NCBI GenBank assembly: GCA_019828545.1
Contig: JACVRA010000170.1
Location: 1-64,000, forward strand
From: Paracamarosporium sp. OC-R06-R3
Lineage: Eukaryota > Ascomycota > Dothideomycetes > Pleosporales > Didymosphaeriaceae
Length of the DNA stretch: 64,000 nucleotides
Direction of reading: 5' to 3'
A model generated the notes under the pieces. The model was not told the DNA's origin. It did no database searches and saw only the letters and a list, made by a program, of their open reading frames with translations. Both the position numbers and the translations under genes were made by a program. Shown here piece after piece: positions 1 to 9,632 of the stretch. Position 1 is the first letter of the stretch; each line of letters starts with the position of its first letter.

Positions 1-49
1 GCCGACTCGCTTGTATGGCCGACTCGCTTGTATGGCCGACTCGCTTGTA
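1..49. repeat. 17-bp tandem repeat at the left edge
   Basis: Almost three head-to-tail copies of a 17-base unit (gccgactcgcttgtatg) occupy the first 49 bases. The first two copies are identical and the third diverges at its last two bases. The array starts exactly at the window edge, so it probably continues to the left. No coding frame is supported here. Confidence 0.85.
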
Positions 50-294
50 CAACACGTTAGCTGTTTTTTAAGCAACATGTCGTAAACAAGTATGGAAAGA
101 TGTCTCCCATGGCCATTGTTCTCTCATAAAGTTTGCATTCTGTGGGATGTGAAAGACTCCATGAGGGCCATTCCAAAACGCCAGTGTTCTATACGAGCCC
201 ATCGTAATAAGAATCGCCACTGGCCTTGAAAGGCTTGGCTATCGTTTTTGAGATCCGCACACCCATGCTCAATATCTTCTCTCATCCTTAACTA
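50..294. other. Intergenic, nothing recognised
   Basis: No open frame, RNA or repeat that I can support lies between the edge repeat and the decayed gene end that starts at 295. Confidence 0.5.
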
Positions 295-540
295 CTACTC
301 ATCTTCAGCAATCGCTGCTCCATCTTGTTGAGCATCCACAGCACTAGAATCCTGAAGCTCCTCTGAATACTGAGCCCGGAGACGTTCTCGGACCTAGACG
401 ATCGCCTTTCCCAAGAGATTTTCGCCGACCCACTGGCCCTTGTGGTTCTGGGCTTTTGTGATTCCCATCCCGATGCCCTAGGCCTTATTGAATGGACCAT
501 TACGTGCACGCACCGTTTGTCATGACATTTTAGGAAACCT
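295..540 (-). pseudogene. Decayed C-terminal end of a NADAR (YbiA/DUF1768)-like gene
   Basis: In one minus-strand frame this stretch reads like the C-terminus of a NADAR-family protein (N-glycosidases acting on riboflavin intermediates or ADP-ribose). It has a GIGMG block, then GQWVGENLLGKAI, then VRERLRAQ, and ends in an acidic tail with consecutive stops at 292-297. The frame is broken by stops where the family usually has coding residues: one just before GIG, where Trp is usual (TGG to TAG fits a C-to-T change on the other strand), one just before VRERLR, and one further upstream. No intact N-terminal part is visible upstream before the U2 gene. This reads as a truncated relic. The family call rests on the short conserved tail only and could be wrong. 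Confidence 0.45.
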
Positions 541-654
541 CCGGCAAAGGCTACATCCGGCTAAGCGTAACTCATCGGCCGATGGATAACAAAAGGCGAA
601 GGGAAGAATTCTTCCTCAAGCATACAGCAACGCTGTGGAGCTCAATGAAAAATG

Positions 655-843
655 GTATTCGCGTCAGCCAGAGATAGTGCGATACTGGCGACACTGTGAT
701 CTCAACTATGAGCAAGCCCAGTGAGAGGAGACCTGTGGTCAAAAATAGGAATAATCTTGAATGAGACCGTAGTCTCGTTTCAGAGATTAAACTGAAAAGA
801 ACAGATACTACACTTGATCTAAGCCAAAAGGCAAAGAGAGCTA
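655..843 (-). ncRNA. U2 spliceosomal snRNA
   Basis: The minus strand carries the near-invariant 5' part of fungal U2: CTCTCTTTGCCTTTTGGC, then TTAGATCAAGTGTAGTATCT, then GTTCTTTTCAGTTTAATCTC. The branch-point-pairing GTAGTA is at 806-811. An Sm-site-like ATTTTTGA lies at 739-746. Towards the 3' end, about 661-691, is a hairpin with a CCAG/CTGG stem and the loop TATCGCACTATCT, which corresponds to stem-loop IV, the U2A'/U2B'' binding loop. The 5' end is set near 843 by comparison with yeast-type U2 and by the TATA box 32 bases upstream. The 3' end is approximate. The RNA pairs with the intron branch site in the spliceosome, matching the many short introns in this window. Confidence 0.93.
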
Positions 844-874
844 AGGAGCAGAAGAGGGTGAGGGGGCAGGCGGG

Positions 875-883
875 TTTATATAG
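875..883 (-). promoter_or_regulatory. TATA box of the U2 snRNA gene
   Basis: The minus strand reads CTATATAAA 32 bases upstream of the inferred U2 start, a normal distance for a fungal snRNA or pol II promoter. Nothing else near it needs a TATA box on this strand. Confidence 0.7.
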
Positions 884-1759
884 TCTGTGGGCGGCGCTAG
901 TGTGCCAAGGCGCTACCGTGTCACGTGAGATCAGCCTGAAGAAACTAGGAGAATGGCTGGGTGGGGCACCAGGTTTGGTTTGGAGCGAGAGAACTTTCCT
1001 GCGTGAAGTAAATTACCCAGAGACTCAAAAGTGCGATTGAAAATCTTCCTTTGGCAGCTGCATCTCGGCCACAATGGCAACGGACCCTACAATGTGCAGC
1101 AGCAGGTTCTTGAAGTCAACTCCACACCATCCTAGGCAACACGCTCGAATGCTTCAGGGACGGCACATCTTCGAGCAATGCGGGGGCAGACATGACAAGA
1201 GAGGTCACGGTTCACTGATCAACATGGCTGCCCTCGCGACGCACTCGCTGATACACCATCCTCTGTCCTGGAGTAATACATGATACAGTTCTGTTGATCA
1301 ACATGTCATTCGGAAGCTCCACGCTGAAAGCCACAGAGGAAATAGTTGGAAGGTAGAGGAAGGTGCTCATTATAAAGACAGCGCTCAGTGATTCCCTCGG
1401 CCATAGAACAAGTGATACATCGGCCACGGACCTGGTTTCCTTTCTGCAGATCTAGACTAACAGAAAGACGATTTTCTTCAAACGCATTATCTGCTAGAGT
1501 TTCGACAAGCTGGCCATAGAGAACAATGCTTGTCACTCAAGTTCGGTTTGCTCGAGCAACATCCCTGCCACTCGCTTGGGTTGCACAGCCACTTCTATCG
1601 CATACATACGCTTCAACCTAGACACATGCACCCGACCTGTAGTGGCACAAACAACTGATGAAGATTTTTGGTAGACCGGAATACCTCGAAGGAACACGAA
1701 GACGACCAACTCCATAAGACTTTCCCCGGCTACTCACGCAACTGCAAGTTCGCAGGACC
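884..1759. other. Intergenic between U2 and the first HET gene
   Basis: Several short open frames exist on both strands, the longest being minus-strand frames at 1212-1536 and 1618-1941, the latter lying mostly inside the HET gene. None shows a recognisable domain or codon pattern. I see the divergent promoter of U2 and the HET gene here, possibly with remnants of older coding DNA. Confidence 0.4.
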
Positions 1760-3190
1760 ATGCAACACGATACCAATGCAACGTTCGGCCAGATCCACCG
1801 AAACCACCAGAGCTTCTTCCAGAGTGTTGAGGATATCATCAATATTGCCCTGGTCGAAAGTGATGAGAAAACTCCTATCCAGCTTCGATTTATCACGCCT
1901 TCTAGTTTCGCAAAGGCTAAACAGACAGAAACTAGTATCACGCATTATCAACTTACCCAACCACGTGAACACAAGCCTAGGACACTGTATACATCCGTAT
2001 CATACTGCTGGGAACATAAACAGTCGACACACGGTATCAATATTCCGGAATATCAGATACGGAACGATTCCCAGGCTAGATGGCGACCTATAGCCTGTCC
2101 ACCATTGGTTTTCCAACGCGCAATGCGTTTCGCTCGTTATCAAAAATGTCCTTACGTCTGGATAGACCAGGAATGCATCCAACAGGACGACTCTGCTGAT
2201 GTCGAACAGCATTTGAAAGTTATGCACCGCGTGTACAAGGAAAGCAAATGGACTGTCGCAGTTCTATCCACTCCAATACTAGACGAACACAGCTTAGAGG
2301 CTTTGTTAAAAATAATTCACACCTGTGGGCCTATAAGCGGACGAGATTACGAGATTGCGACCATTGTCACTTTGAATCTCCTTCTCACCATCTCTGAGGA
2401 CCGATGGTTCGGCCGTAGCTGGGCTTTCCAAGAAAAACGCTGCGCAGCATCTCTGTTCTTGCTAATTCCTATTGATCCCAAAGTGAGAATATCTAGCTAT
2501 CTCAAACAACACCTCCTTGGAAATGATCTCGAGGGAAGCTGGGACTTTTGCCTTCCCATGCAGAGTGTAAGGTCGCTTTTCATGCGTCTCCGACATAAAT
2601 CTTTTGCAGACAGCATTGCAGAACAATGGAGTACAGGATACGGCCTATCATTTGAAGATGCAATAGACCACCTCGGCATCTGGTTTAACAATGTCGGTCA
2701 ACCTACTGATGGCGATGAAAACTTGACCTGGTCCGAAGATCGTCATCTCATTCATGGCGCGTTCGCGATGCTGGAGAAATGCGAGAATTTAGTCGTCGCG
2801 GATCGAATCTCCATCTTCGGGAATATCTGCGAGCTTCCGTACCGACTGCTCTCAAATAGGCTCGACCATTCAAAATACAATTACAGCACCTGCTTGCTAG
2901 CTCTCATCATGGCCAACTTCTTGCCCACACCGGAAAAAAAGGCGGAGGTGATTAAAAATTTTGGATACCACATACAACATCACACGCTCTCTTCTATATT
3001 GGATACAGAACTTTTTGATAGATCCGCCGATAGAAGTGGCTCTGTCAGATCTGGTGAGGATGCGGAGTCACGCAAACTTCGTAGTGGATGGATCCGTTTC
3101 GTTGCTAGCTTCTTTATCGCTTCCTTCATGCTTTTGCAATTCTTAACAGTACTTAACGTGCTGCTTACCAGAAACACGTCTAGAGGATGA
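1760..3190 (+). CDS. HET-domain protein with C-terminal transmembrane segment
   Basis: An intronless 476-residue protein. HET domains mark fungal heterokaryon-incompatibility proteins, where they act as cell-death effector modules related to TIR domains. Visible motifs are YTSVSYCWE at residues 77-85 (the usual form is YxALSYxWG; the terminal Gly is replaced by Glu), YVWIDQECIQQDD around 132-144, and RWFGRSWAFQEK at about 217-228, matching the domain's third block (RxW..QE). The middle is helical and unassigned. Residues about 443-467 form one strong hydrophobic segment close to the C-terminus, which suggests a tail-anchored protein. The start is the first ATG of the long frame; upstream in-frame sequence is not convincing. 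The neighbours (U2 upstream, SDR downstream on the other strand) give no functional clue. Confidence 0.82.
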   Translation: MQHDTNATFGQIHRNHQSFFQSVEDIINIALVESDEKTPIQLRFITPSSFAKAKQTETSITHYQLTQPREHKPRTLYTSVSYCWEHKQSTHGINIPEYQIRNDSQARWRPIACPPLVFQRAMRFARYQKCPYVWIDQECIQQDDSADVEQHLKVMHRVYKESKWTVAVLSTPILDEHSLEALLKIIHTCGPISGRDYEIATIVTLNLLLTISEDRWFGRSWAFQEKRCAASLFLLIPIDPKVRISSYLKQHLLGNDLEGSWDFCLPMQSVRSLFMRLRHKSFADSIAEQWSTGYGLSFEDAIDHLGIWFNNVGQPTDGDENLTWSEDRHLIHGAFAMLEKCENLVVADRISIFGNICELPYRLLSNRLDHSKYNYSTCLLALIMANFLPTPEKKAEVIKNFGYHIQHHTLSSILDTELFDRSADRSGSVRSGEDAESRKLRSGWIRFVASFFIASFMLLQFLTVLNVLLTRNTSRG

Positions 3191-3322
3191 GATACAGGTA
3201 TCAATATACACTATATCATAGCAATGAAACCAACAGGCGTCTACAAATATTTGCTTGTCCATGATCGTAACACACGAAGCCTTCCAACAACCTTACCTAA
3301 CAACGTCCAACAGACCCTATCG

Positions 3323-4294
3323 CTACCTAAAAGCGTCCGTCTGCCTCTTGCAAAACCACACGAACTCCTCAGCAGTACCAGTTCCTCCCTCGTCCTTTTT
3401 CTTCATCGTCTTGAGCAAATCCTCCCTCGGACTAGGATGCAACCTGCCCCATGGCAACACAAACTTACCGCCATCCTCCATCGTAAGCTCCGGAGATAGC
3501 CCGCTCCACAACTCTGTATAAGCCCCAAACCTTGCGTGATATAAAAGTGGTGAAACCAGTAAAGGCACGATGCGCGGCATATGCCGTGTAAGCTGAGACT
3601 TGAGATTGCCTGGATTCTGACAGATGCTCAATACGCCGTCTTTGCCTGCCTGCTGCGCCAAATCGTTAGCGAGGTACCAGTTGCCTGTCTTTGAAGTAGT
3701 GTAATTCTTTTGCTGGTCTTTGGATGGATTGCTCAGTTCATTGATATCGACACCGTTTGCTGGCGCGGAGAGGTCTACGATTATTGAACCGGTCCATACT
3801 ACACGGACGCTCGCGGGTGCGCCGTGCTTTGCGGTGCTGCTTAAAACTGGGAGAAGCAGTTGGGTGAGTAAGTACGGCCCCAAACAATTGGTCGCAAGCT
3901 GCAGCTCGTGGCCCTGCGGTGAGATGGAACCGGCTGGCGGGTTTGACACACCGGCGTTGTTGAAGAGGACATCGAGCCTACTTTCTTTCGAAAGGAAGTT
4001 TTCGACTGCCGGCTTGATCGTGCTTAGGTCGTCCAATGCTACCTGCAGAAACCCGAGCTTTCCTCGAGCGACTGACGGGAGTGCTTCGATGCGGGAGATT
4101 GCTGCCTTGGCATTTGCTTCTGAGCGACCTGCCATATACACTGTCCCTTGCGCATGGTAGAGTATGCGACATAGCTCGTATCCGATGCCCGAGGCGCCGC
4201 CGGTGACGATGAAGACCCGACCTTGCTGAGAGGGCAGGCTATCTTCGGTCAGGGTCGGGGTAGGCGGGAAGAAGAGTGAATAGGTGATGCCCAT
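3323..4294 (-). CDS. Short-chain dehydrogenase/reductase (WW-oxidoreductase/retinol-dehydrogenase-like)
   Basis: A single-exon protein of 323 residues, the length of the extended-N-terminus 'daughter of light/RDH-like' SDRs common in fungi. The cofactor motif TGGASGIG is at 31-38, NNAG at 112-115, the catalytic Ser is probably S170 (VVWTGS), and YTTSK gives Tyr198 and Lys202. Family knowledge predicts NAD(P)-dependent oxidation or reduction of an alcohol or ketone; the substrate cannot be read from the sequence. It lies 409 bases downstream of, and on the same strand as, a secreted GMC oxidoreductase. The two could be co-regulated, though the GMC product is exported and this one has no signal peptide. 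The ATG at 4294 puts the Rossmann motif at a normal distance from the start. Confidence 0.9.
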   Translation of the reverse strand: MGITYSLFFPPTPTLTEDSLPSQQGRVFIVTGGASGIGYELCRILYHAQGTVYMAGRSEANAKAAISRIEALPSVARGKLGFLQVALDDLSTIKPAVENFLSKESRLDVLFNNAGVSNPPAGSISPQGHELQLATNCLGPYLLTQLLLPVLSSTAKHGAPASVRVVWTGSIIVDLSAPANGVDINELSNPSKDQQKNYTTSKTGNWYLANDLAQQAGKDGVLSICQNPGNLKSQLTRHMPRIVPLLVSPLLYHARFGAYTELWSGLSPELTMEDGGKFVLPWGRLHPSPREDLLKTMKKKDEGGTGTAEEFVWFCKRQTDAFR

Positions 4295-4703
4295 TTTGAT
4301 GCCCCCTACGTGCTATCACATATCAGTGAAGCGAGCTTTGAGAAGACATGAATCATGCACAAAATGGGAGCATGCATGAATGGTTGTGGTAAGCAGTGAT
4401 CTCTGAGGGTTATGTTGTTAAGTCCGTAAAGACCGAGCTCCGAAGCAGCCGGAGGCACGGCATTCCTGCACTTACATCATCAAACCAACGCCGATGCAAC
4501 CTGTATCTGTTCTCTCATTCTCGACGAGCATATGCGGCACAACTGCCGATCGCTGACCTACTATATGTAAGAAAACGCCCGACCACGCGTCGAGGCAACG
4601 TAGCCACGACAGCGTATGATCACGCAATCACTAGCACATCGGGGCGAGAAGCGCTGAGGTAGAAAACGTCGTCATGTATTAGCTATCGAAGTCCCTCCTT
4701 CTC
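4295..4703. other. Intergenic between SDR and GMC gene
   Basis: This must hold the promoter of the minus-strand SDR and the 3' end of the GMC gene. A short open frame at 4396-4662 has no recognisable features and I do not call it. Confidence 0.5.
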
Positions 4704-6657
4704 TTACGCACGCGCCTTGATGATGTCGCTCGCCTTCTCAGCAATCGCGTACATGGTAGCCTGCAGATGCGTGGCGGGGATGAGGGGGATGATACTGGCG
4801 TCGATAACGCTCAGCTTTCCGACGCCGTACACCTGCAGCTGCTCGTTGACGCAGCCACCGAACTTCTCCGGCATCATGCTGCAGCCGCCACTGGGGTGCG
4901 CAAAACTCGGAGCAAGCGATCCGGTCTCGATACCGCCCTGGATAATCTCCTCATCGGTCTGGTACTGCGTGCCTGGGCTCGTCTCAACAGGCTTGTAGCT
5001 CGCGAGCTCCTTGCGCGCCCAGTGCTTCCTGTTGTACCTGGTGAGGGACACCATGATGTCCGCGTCAACAGGGTTCTGGAAGGTGTTCCACTGCACGATA
5101 GGGTAAGCCTCAGGATGCGTATTGTTCAAAGTAATAGTGCCACGAGAGAGCGGCTTGTTGTTCGCGATACCGGAGAAGCCCCAAGGCTGGATGACGATTT
5201 CACCCACGGCAGCCTTTGCGGCAGCAAATTGCTTGGCTAGGATATCAGCTTGCTTCTCAAAGCCGCGGAGAAGCTGCTTATCCTTGGAGTAGCGTGCGGG
5301 AAGGAAGTTTTCGGCTTTCTGAGCGCGGATCTTGTTGACAATAGCCTTGTATGTGGGCTCGAAGTGTTGGAGGGCCATAAAGACGAGGCCATTAGCGCGG
5401 CCAACGGAGTAGGGACCGGTCTTGGCTGAGAGGTATTGATCGTACACGGTTTGGTTGTAAGTCGCGTTGGTGTTGATGGAAACGACGCTGTCCTTATCGA
5501 GGCCTTGAAGGTCGAAGTTCATGTAGTTGGCGATGTGGTCCTGGAAGTTGGAGCCCACAGCAGGGAGATCCTGTACGCGAATGTGTCAGAGAAGCCAGTT
5601 ACAAAGGTGAGGTTTCGCTTACCTTCTTGACGGTGACACCGGCGGCCTGGAGGACGTCCTTGGGTCCAATACCAGATACCATGAGCAAGTGGGGAGTGAA
5701 GACACCACCAGCAGCGAGGATGACCTCCTTTGCTGCAATAGCCTGCGTCTGGACGCCGCTGTCCTTGTTTGTGTACTTCACGCCAGTTGCAGTAAGAGCA
5801 CCAGTCCTGCTCTTTGAGATGGTAATCTCATCGACATGGCTGTTCGTCAAAAGCTTCAGATTCGAGCGCTTGGACGAAATGGGATCATAGTACGCAGAGC
5901 GTGACGTAGTTCGTGTCGCAGTGTCCTTGTTAATTGAGTTAGGGCTCCAGTACACACCAACTGGATCCGCAAAGCCCTCCTTCGGGTGTGGTATGTCAAC
6001 GTTCTTCCACGAAGCAAAAATCTTCTTCATGTCAGGGAATTGCCAATCCGGAATAGAGACCTTCACCGGGCCGTTGCCATAGGCCTTTGCATCGTAGGTG
6101 ATGCCGAACTGCTTGGTGGTCGCGGCGGACGGAGCATCGAAGTGATTGCTCTTGAGGAAGTACTTCTCGAGGCCTTTCCAGCCCCAGCCTTTGTTACCGA
6201 GAGCCTCCCAGGCGTCGTAGTCATCGTTGGCACCGCGGTCGAATTGCATACCATTAACGTATGAACCACCGCCAACGACGTTGCCGACAGTTACAAGGAA
6301 CGTCTGGTTACCAAGGTTGGGGACTGGGGCACTGTAGATGTCGTACATAGCTGCGAGATTGAGGCCGCCGGAGTTACCTGGGATGCTGGAGAGGGTGCCA
6401 TTGTTGAGGATGCCGTTCTCGATCACAAGGACAGTCTCTGTAGAATGTCGCGGTCAGTATTGATGCGCTTAAAACACATCCGCTATGGATGCAGACATAC
6501 TCGTGGGGTCCTCGCTCAGTCTGTTTGCAGCAACAAGACCAGTGGTGCCTCCACCGACGATGACATAGTCATAAGTGTTGGGCTGAGCATTCGCACACAC
6601 CGCAGTACCGAACAGCACCGGGAGAATCACTGACACCGGAAGGATTGACCAAAGCAT
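4704..6657 (-). CDS. Secreted GMC-family oxidoreductase
   Basis: Three exons (6501-6657, 5623-6437, 4704-5570) and two introns (6438-6500, 63 bp; 5571-5622, 52 bp) give 612 residues, the normal glucose-oxidase/aryl-alcohol-oxidase length. The N-terminus is a signal peptide (MLWSILPVSVILPVLFG, probable cleavage after an Ala of ANAQ). It is followed by the FAD-binding YDYVIVGGGTTG, VLVIENG (ADP-ribose site) and GGGSYVNGMQFDRGA. Near the C-terminus HPSGGCSMMP and IPATHLQATMYA carry the two active-site histidines. Exon 3 starts DLPAVGSNFQDH, the usual GMC sequence around the covalent/FAD-contact loop. It should oxidise a sugar or alcohol outside the cell with release of H2O2; the substrate is not predictable from motifs. 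H2O2 could feed the AA9 LPMO family encoded at 51.6 kb, but the two are unlinked here. Confidence 0.9.
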
Positions 6658-9632
6658 TATTATTAGTGGATAAAAATCTGTAACAAAAGAGTGGCTATTG
6701 CGCGATCGCGAGAATCTCAAACGCAAAAAGGATAGGGTCCCTAACTGATCCTAACGAGCAAGAACACCCGTTAAAGAAGTGATTGGCAGGGTAAGGGAAG
6801 AAAACACGAGGTCTTGGAAGATGCATCTTAAATGATTCCGATATTCTGGTCCGAGGAATGCACCTGCACGTGGCCTAGTCCAGACCCATGGGGGTCCAAA
6901 TGCAAGCGAGGAGCATGATGATTCATCAGGACGCGGATTGTTGGACGACACTTCGCTTCTGCCGACGAGTCAGAAAACAATGAAAAGACCTTGGGAAGCA
7001 AGATTGGAGGTAGCGGGGTTCAGGCAAGCAAGAGACGAACCCATCTTACGGGACGGAGATGAACCCCCAAGCGGACATATGATTGGTGACTTGAGGAAAA
7101 TCCTGAGAAGATTCCAAGTAATGCTGATCATTGCTGTGGGAAGAAGGTCGCGAATCTCCGGAAGCATGCAAGAGATGACATTAGAGAAGGGATTGGGCGA
7201 ACGAATCGTGTAGTTTCAAGAGTGGGTCGAGAGCCTGAACCCTTCGTGAGGCCCGTCCCTCGCGCGAACCAGAGGAGCAGCGACGGGGAGAATAAGCTCT
7301 CGGACAACTAGGTTCACTCAGCGTGACTTTTGGATTTGACTTTGACAGTCAGTATCGCTTTCACGATTAGAGTGGTGTCTGTATGGGATTGCAAAAACCT
7401 GTGTTAACTGCCGAGCGACAGGAGCCGTCCGGCTCAATGTTCCGAGCTGCAGGTCGTGGCGGAAAAGGATTCCACGATTTCCTGAGGGCGTCCGTCAAGC
7501 TGTCAGATTTGCTCGCTTAAATTCTAGATCGACTTTAAGCATTTGGACCCCCGGACCCATGGTCATTCTGGGATTAGCTGACATCGCATTGCGTAGTGGG
7601 ATAATCCCGCGCCGTTAAAATATTCATTACGGCTAATTGTACTTCTACAAGCTCACCAATCCAAACAACTACCTTACAGTCAAGGCAAGTCAGGAAATTC
7701 AGCAACTTGTGTCAATTTTGTATTCACGAAGGTTGTTCTTAGCGATCGGGTGACAGACCTCTCTACTCAAGCGAAGCGCAGCCCTTCTGGCCTTCTCCGG
7801 CGACACTCTCGGAGGATTGTTTTAGCTGCAGCTACATCCCGAGAATTATTGGGATTCGAGTTAGACTAATAACCCTAGCGCATGTCGTCGGCCGTTCCAA
7901 TAAAACAATATGTTCAGGTGTCCTGAGCAACAATTTGCTGTCTCTCCAGGCCTGCATTACTTGGAGGAGAATTGAAGGAGGTTAATTCGGCTTGTCTCGG
8001 TGTAGCTCTTAGCGAGATCCGCTAGGTGAATAGAAGATGAAACGACGGTCGCGACGAGCGGTTTCCCCGCGTCCCTCATGGGTCTTAAGCTTTATCAGGT
8101 TGGGGAAGGTGGATCCCTCTAGTTAGAGGCTTTGGCTGGGTATGCCCGGCACGATGGTCAGAGACATCTTTGCGTGACTTCGCCAAGAGTGACGCGTCTC
8201 CAACCTTCTGGACCGCTTTTCGAACTGAAGGAGTGACATGCGATCATTGCACTCGTGGAGTTCAATCAAAAGGCAGGAGGTGAAGGATCATAGTCTGTGC
8301 GATTCGAGATCCATCGTGCCAAGGTTCAGCTGTAGGCTTCGTTACCGGCTCCCCGGGATGGTCATTGATGGACCACGATCGTCCGATACGTGGTATCTTA
8401 GGTTGATCGATTCGTCCAGCAGCTTGGGCCTTCTCGCACATTCGGCGCTCCCGGTCAGCCGGGATCCCGAGCACTGTAAGCGCTCGTAGTATACACAACC
8501 CTAAGATAACGATCCCCTCGACCGTAACAGTTAAGCTTGCTTATTGATTAGTACTGTCGCTGTTGATAATGTTATCATATGTTGATGCATGCTCGGACAA
8601 GATGAACCGAGATGTCGAAAATTGCCCCACCGATATTGACACGGAGGTGTTGGGCTCTGCGCGCTATGTGGAAATTAAGCCCCAGTACTCATTTGATCTG
8701 AACCGGAGCTGCATCCGAGCGATTCACATGGAACCACAGAATGTGCTTCTAAGTGTTTGTATATCACCGGTGATAGTCCGGTCGTGATCAGGAAAGCTTT
8801 GCCATTGGAAATCGAGGAAGATGAGCGTCCGAAAGATCGGCCTCAAATTATCAGTATTTCCACAACTCGGTGTCCATTTGTGGCTATGCGAGCAGTCAAA
8901 GTTCCGCGACCCCAAAATTTAGCAATCCCTTGACCAAATACTACGCGCGAGAAAGGCACACAGCACAGTGTCAGCATTGTCCTCTGTAATCCCGTTCAGC
9001 CTATGAGGCTACTGTCAACGACCGATGTATCGCCCGTGTTTGAGAAACGAAGGATTCGAGCAAGCCTCCAAAACATGAGTATGTGGTAGTGTTACACTGC
9101 GATACACTCAAAGGAAGGTGCTTGAAGTTGTCGCCTTGTTTTTTATGAAGCAAGGGTCGGGCTTCTGTCCCGATCGGAATCGACCCCCATGGTGCTGCAT
9201 GATCAATTTTCACGTTGCCGTCTGTGTACCTAACTTCTAGAAGTTAGAAGAGTCCAGCCTCGACGCGAAAACTGCCACTAAGTGCGCGGCCCGTTTGAGG
9301 GCTTTGCGGGAGGAGCGGGTGACAGTTGAATGCATAGAATTCCTCCGAGCCTAGACGTATTGCAAAGATATCTCGTGAGGCCGCAATGAACCGATTGGCG
9401 TGATGAGCCCAGAGTCCCTGGACCCGTTTCGCCTGCAGTTGTTCTTCGAACTGGACGCATATACGAGGCGCTTTGACCTGGGTGACGGATTTTCGAATCA
9501 CTGGGTGCTGCCTGACGAGCTTTGTACATATAGGAGATTATCTTCAGGCCGCGAATATCTCCTTGCTCTTTTCGAGACGTTTTGTTGATCTTTTCCCTTT
9601 GCCTTCGTATCGTGCATATTGCACAGTCAGTT
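6658..9632. other. 3-kb gene-free region
   Basis: No open frame longer than about 150 codons with plausible composition exists on either strand. The short frames at 8238-8498 (both strands), 8563-8787 and 9278-9739 look like chance overlaps. Single lines of low complexity and a perfect 18-bp palindrome at 9230-9247 are the only structure I see. It contains the upstream regions of two divergent genes, the GMC gene and the rhodopsin-fold gene. Confidence 0.5.
9230..9247. promoter_or_regulatory. Perfect 18-bp palindrome with heat-shock-element core
   Basis: CTAACTTCTAGAAGTTAG is its own reverse complement. Its centre is TTCTAGAA, which fits the TTCnnGAA unit bound by heat-shock factors. It lies 386 bases upstream of the rhodopsin-fold gene start. 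A regulatory role is inferred from symmetry alone. Confidence 0.35.

Noticed and set aside
8238..8498. Overlapping plus- and minus-strand short frames in the 3-kb spacer
   Set aside because: Both are under 85 codons and mutually antisense, with no motif.
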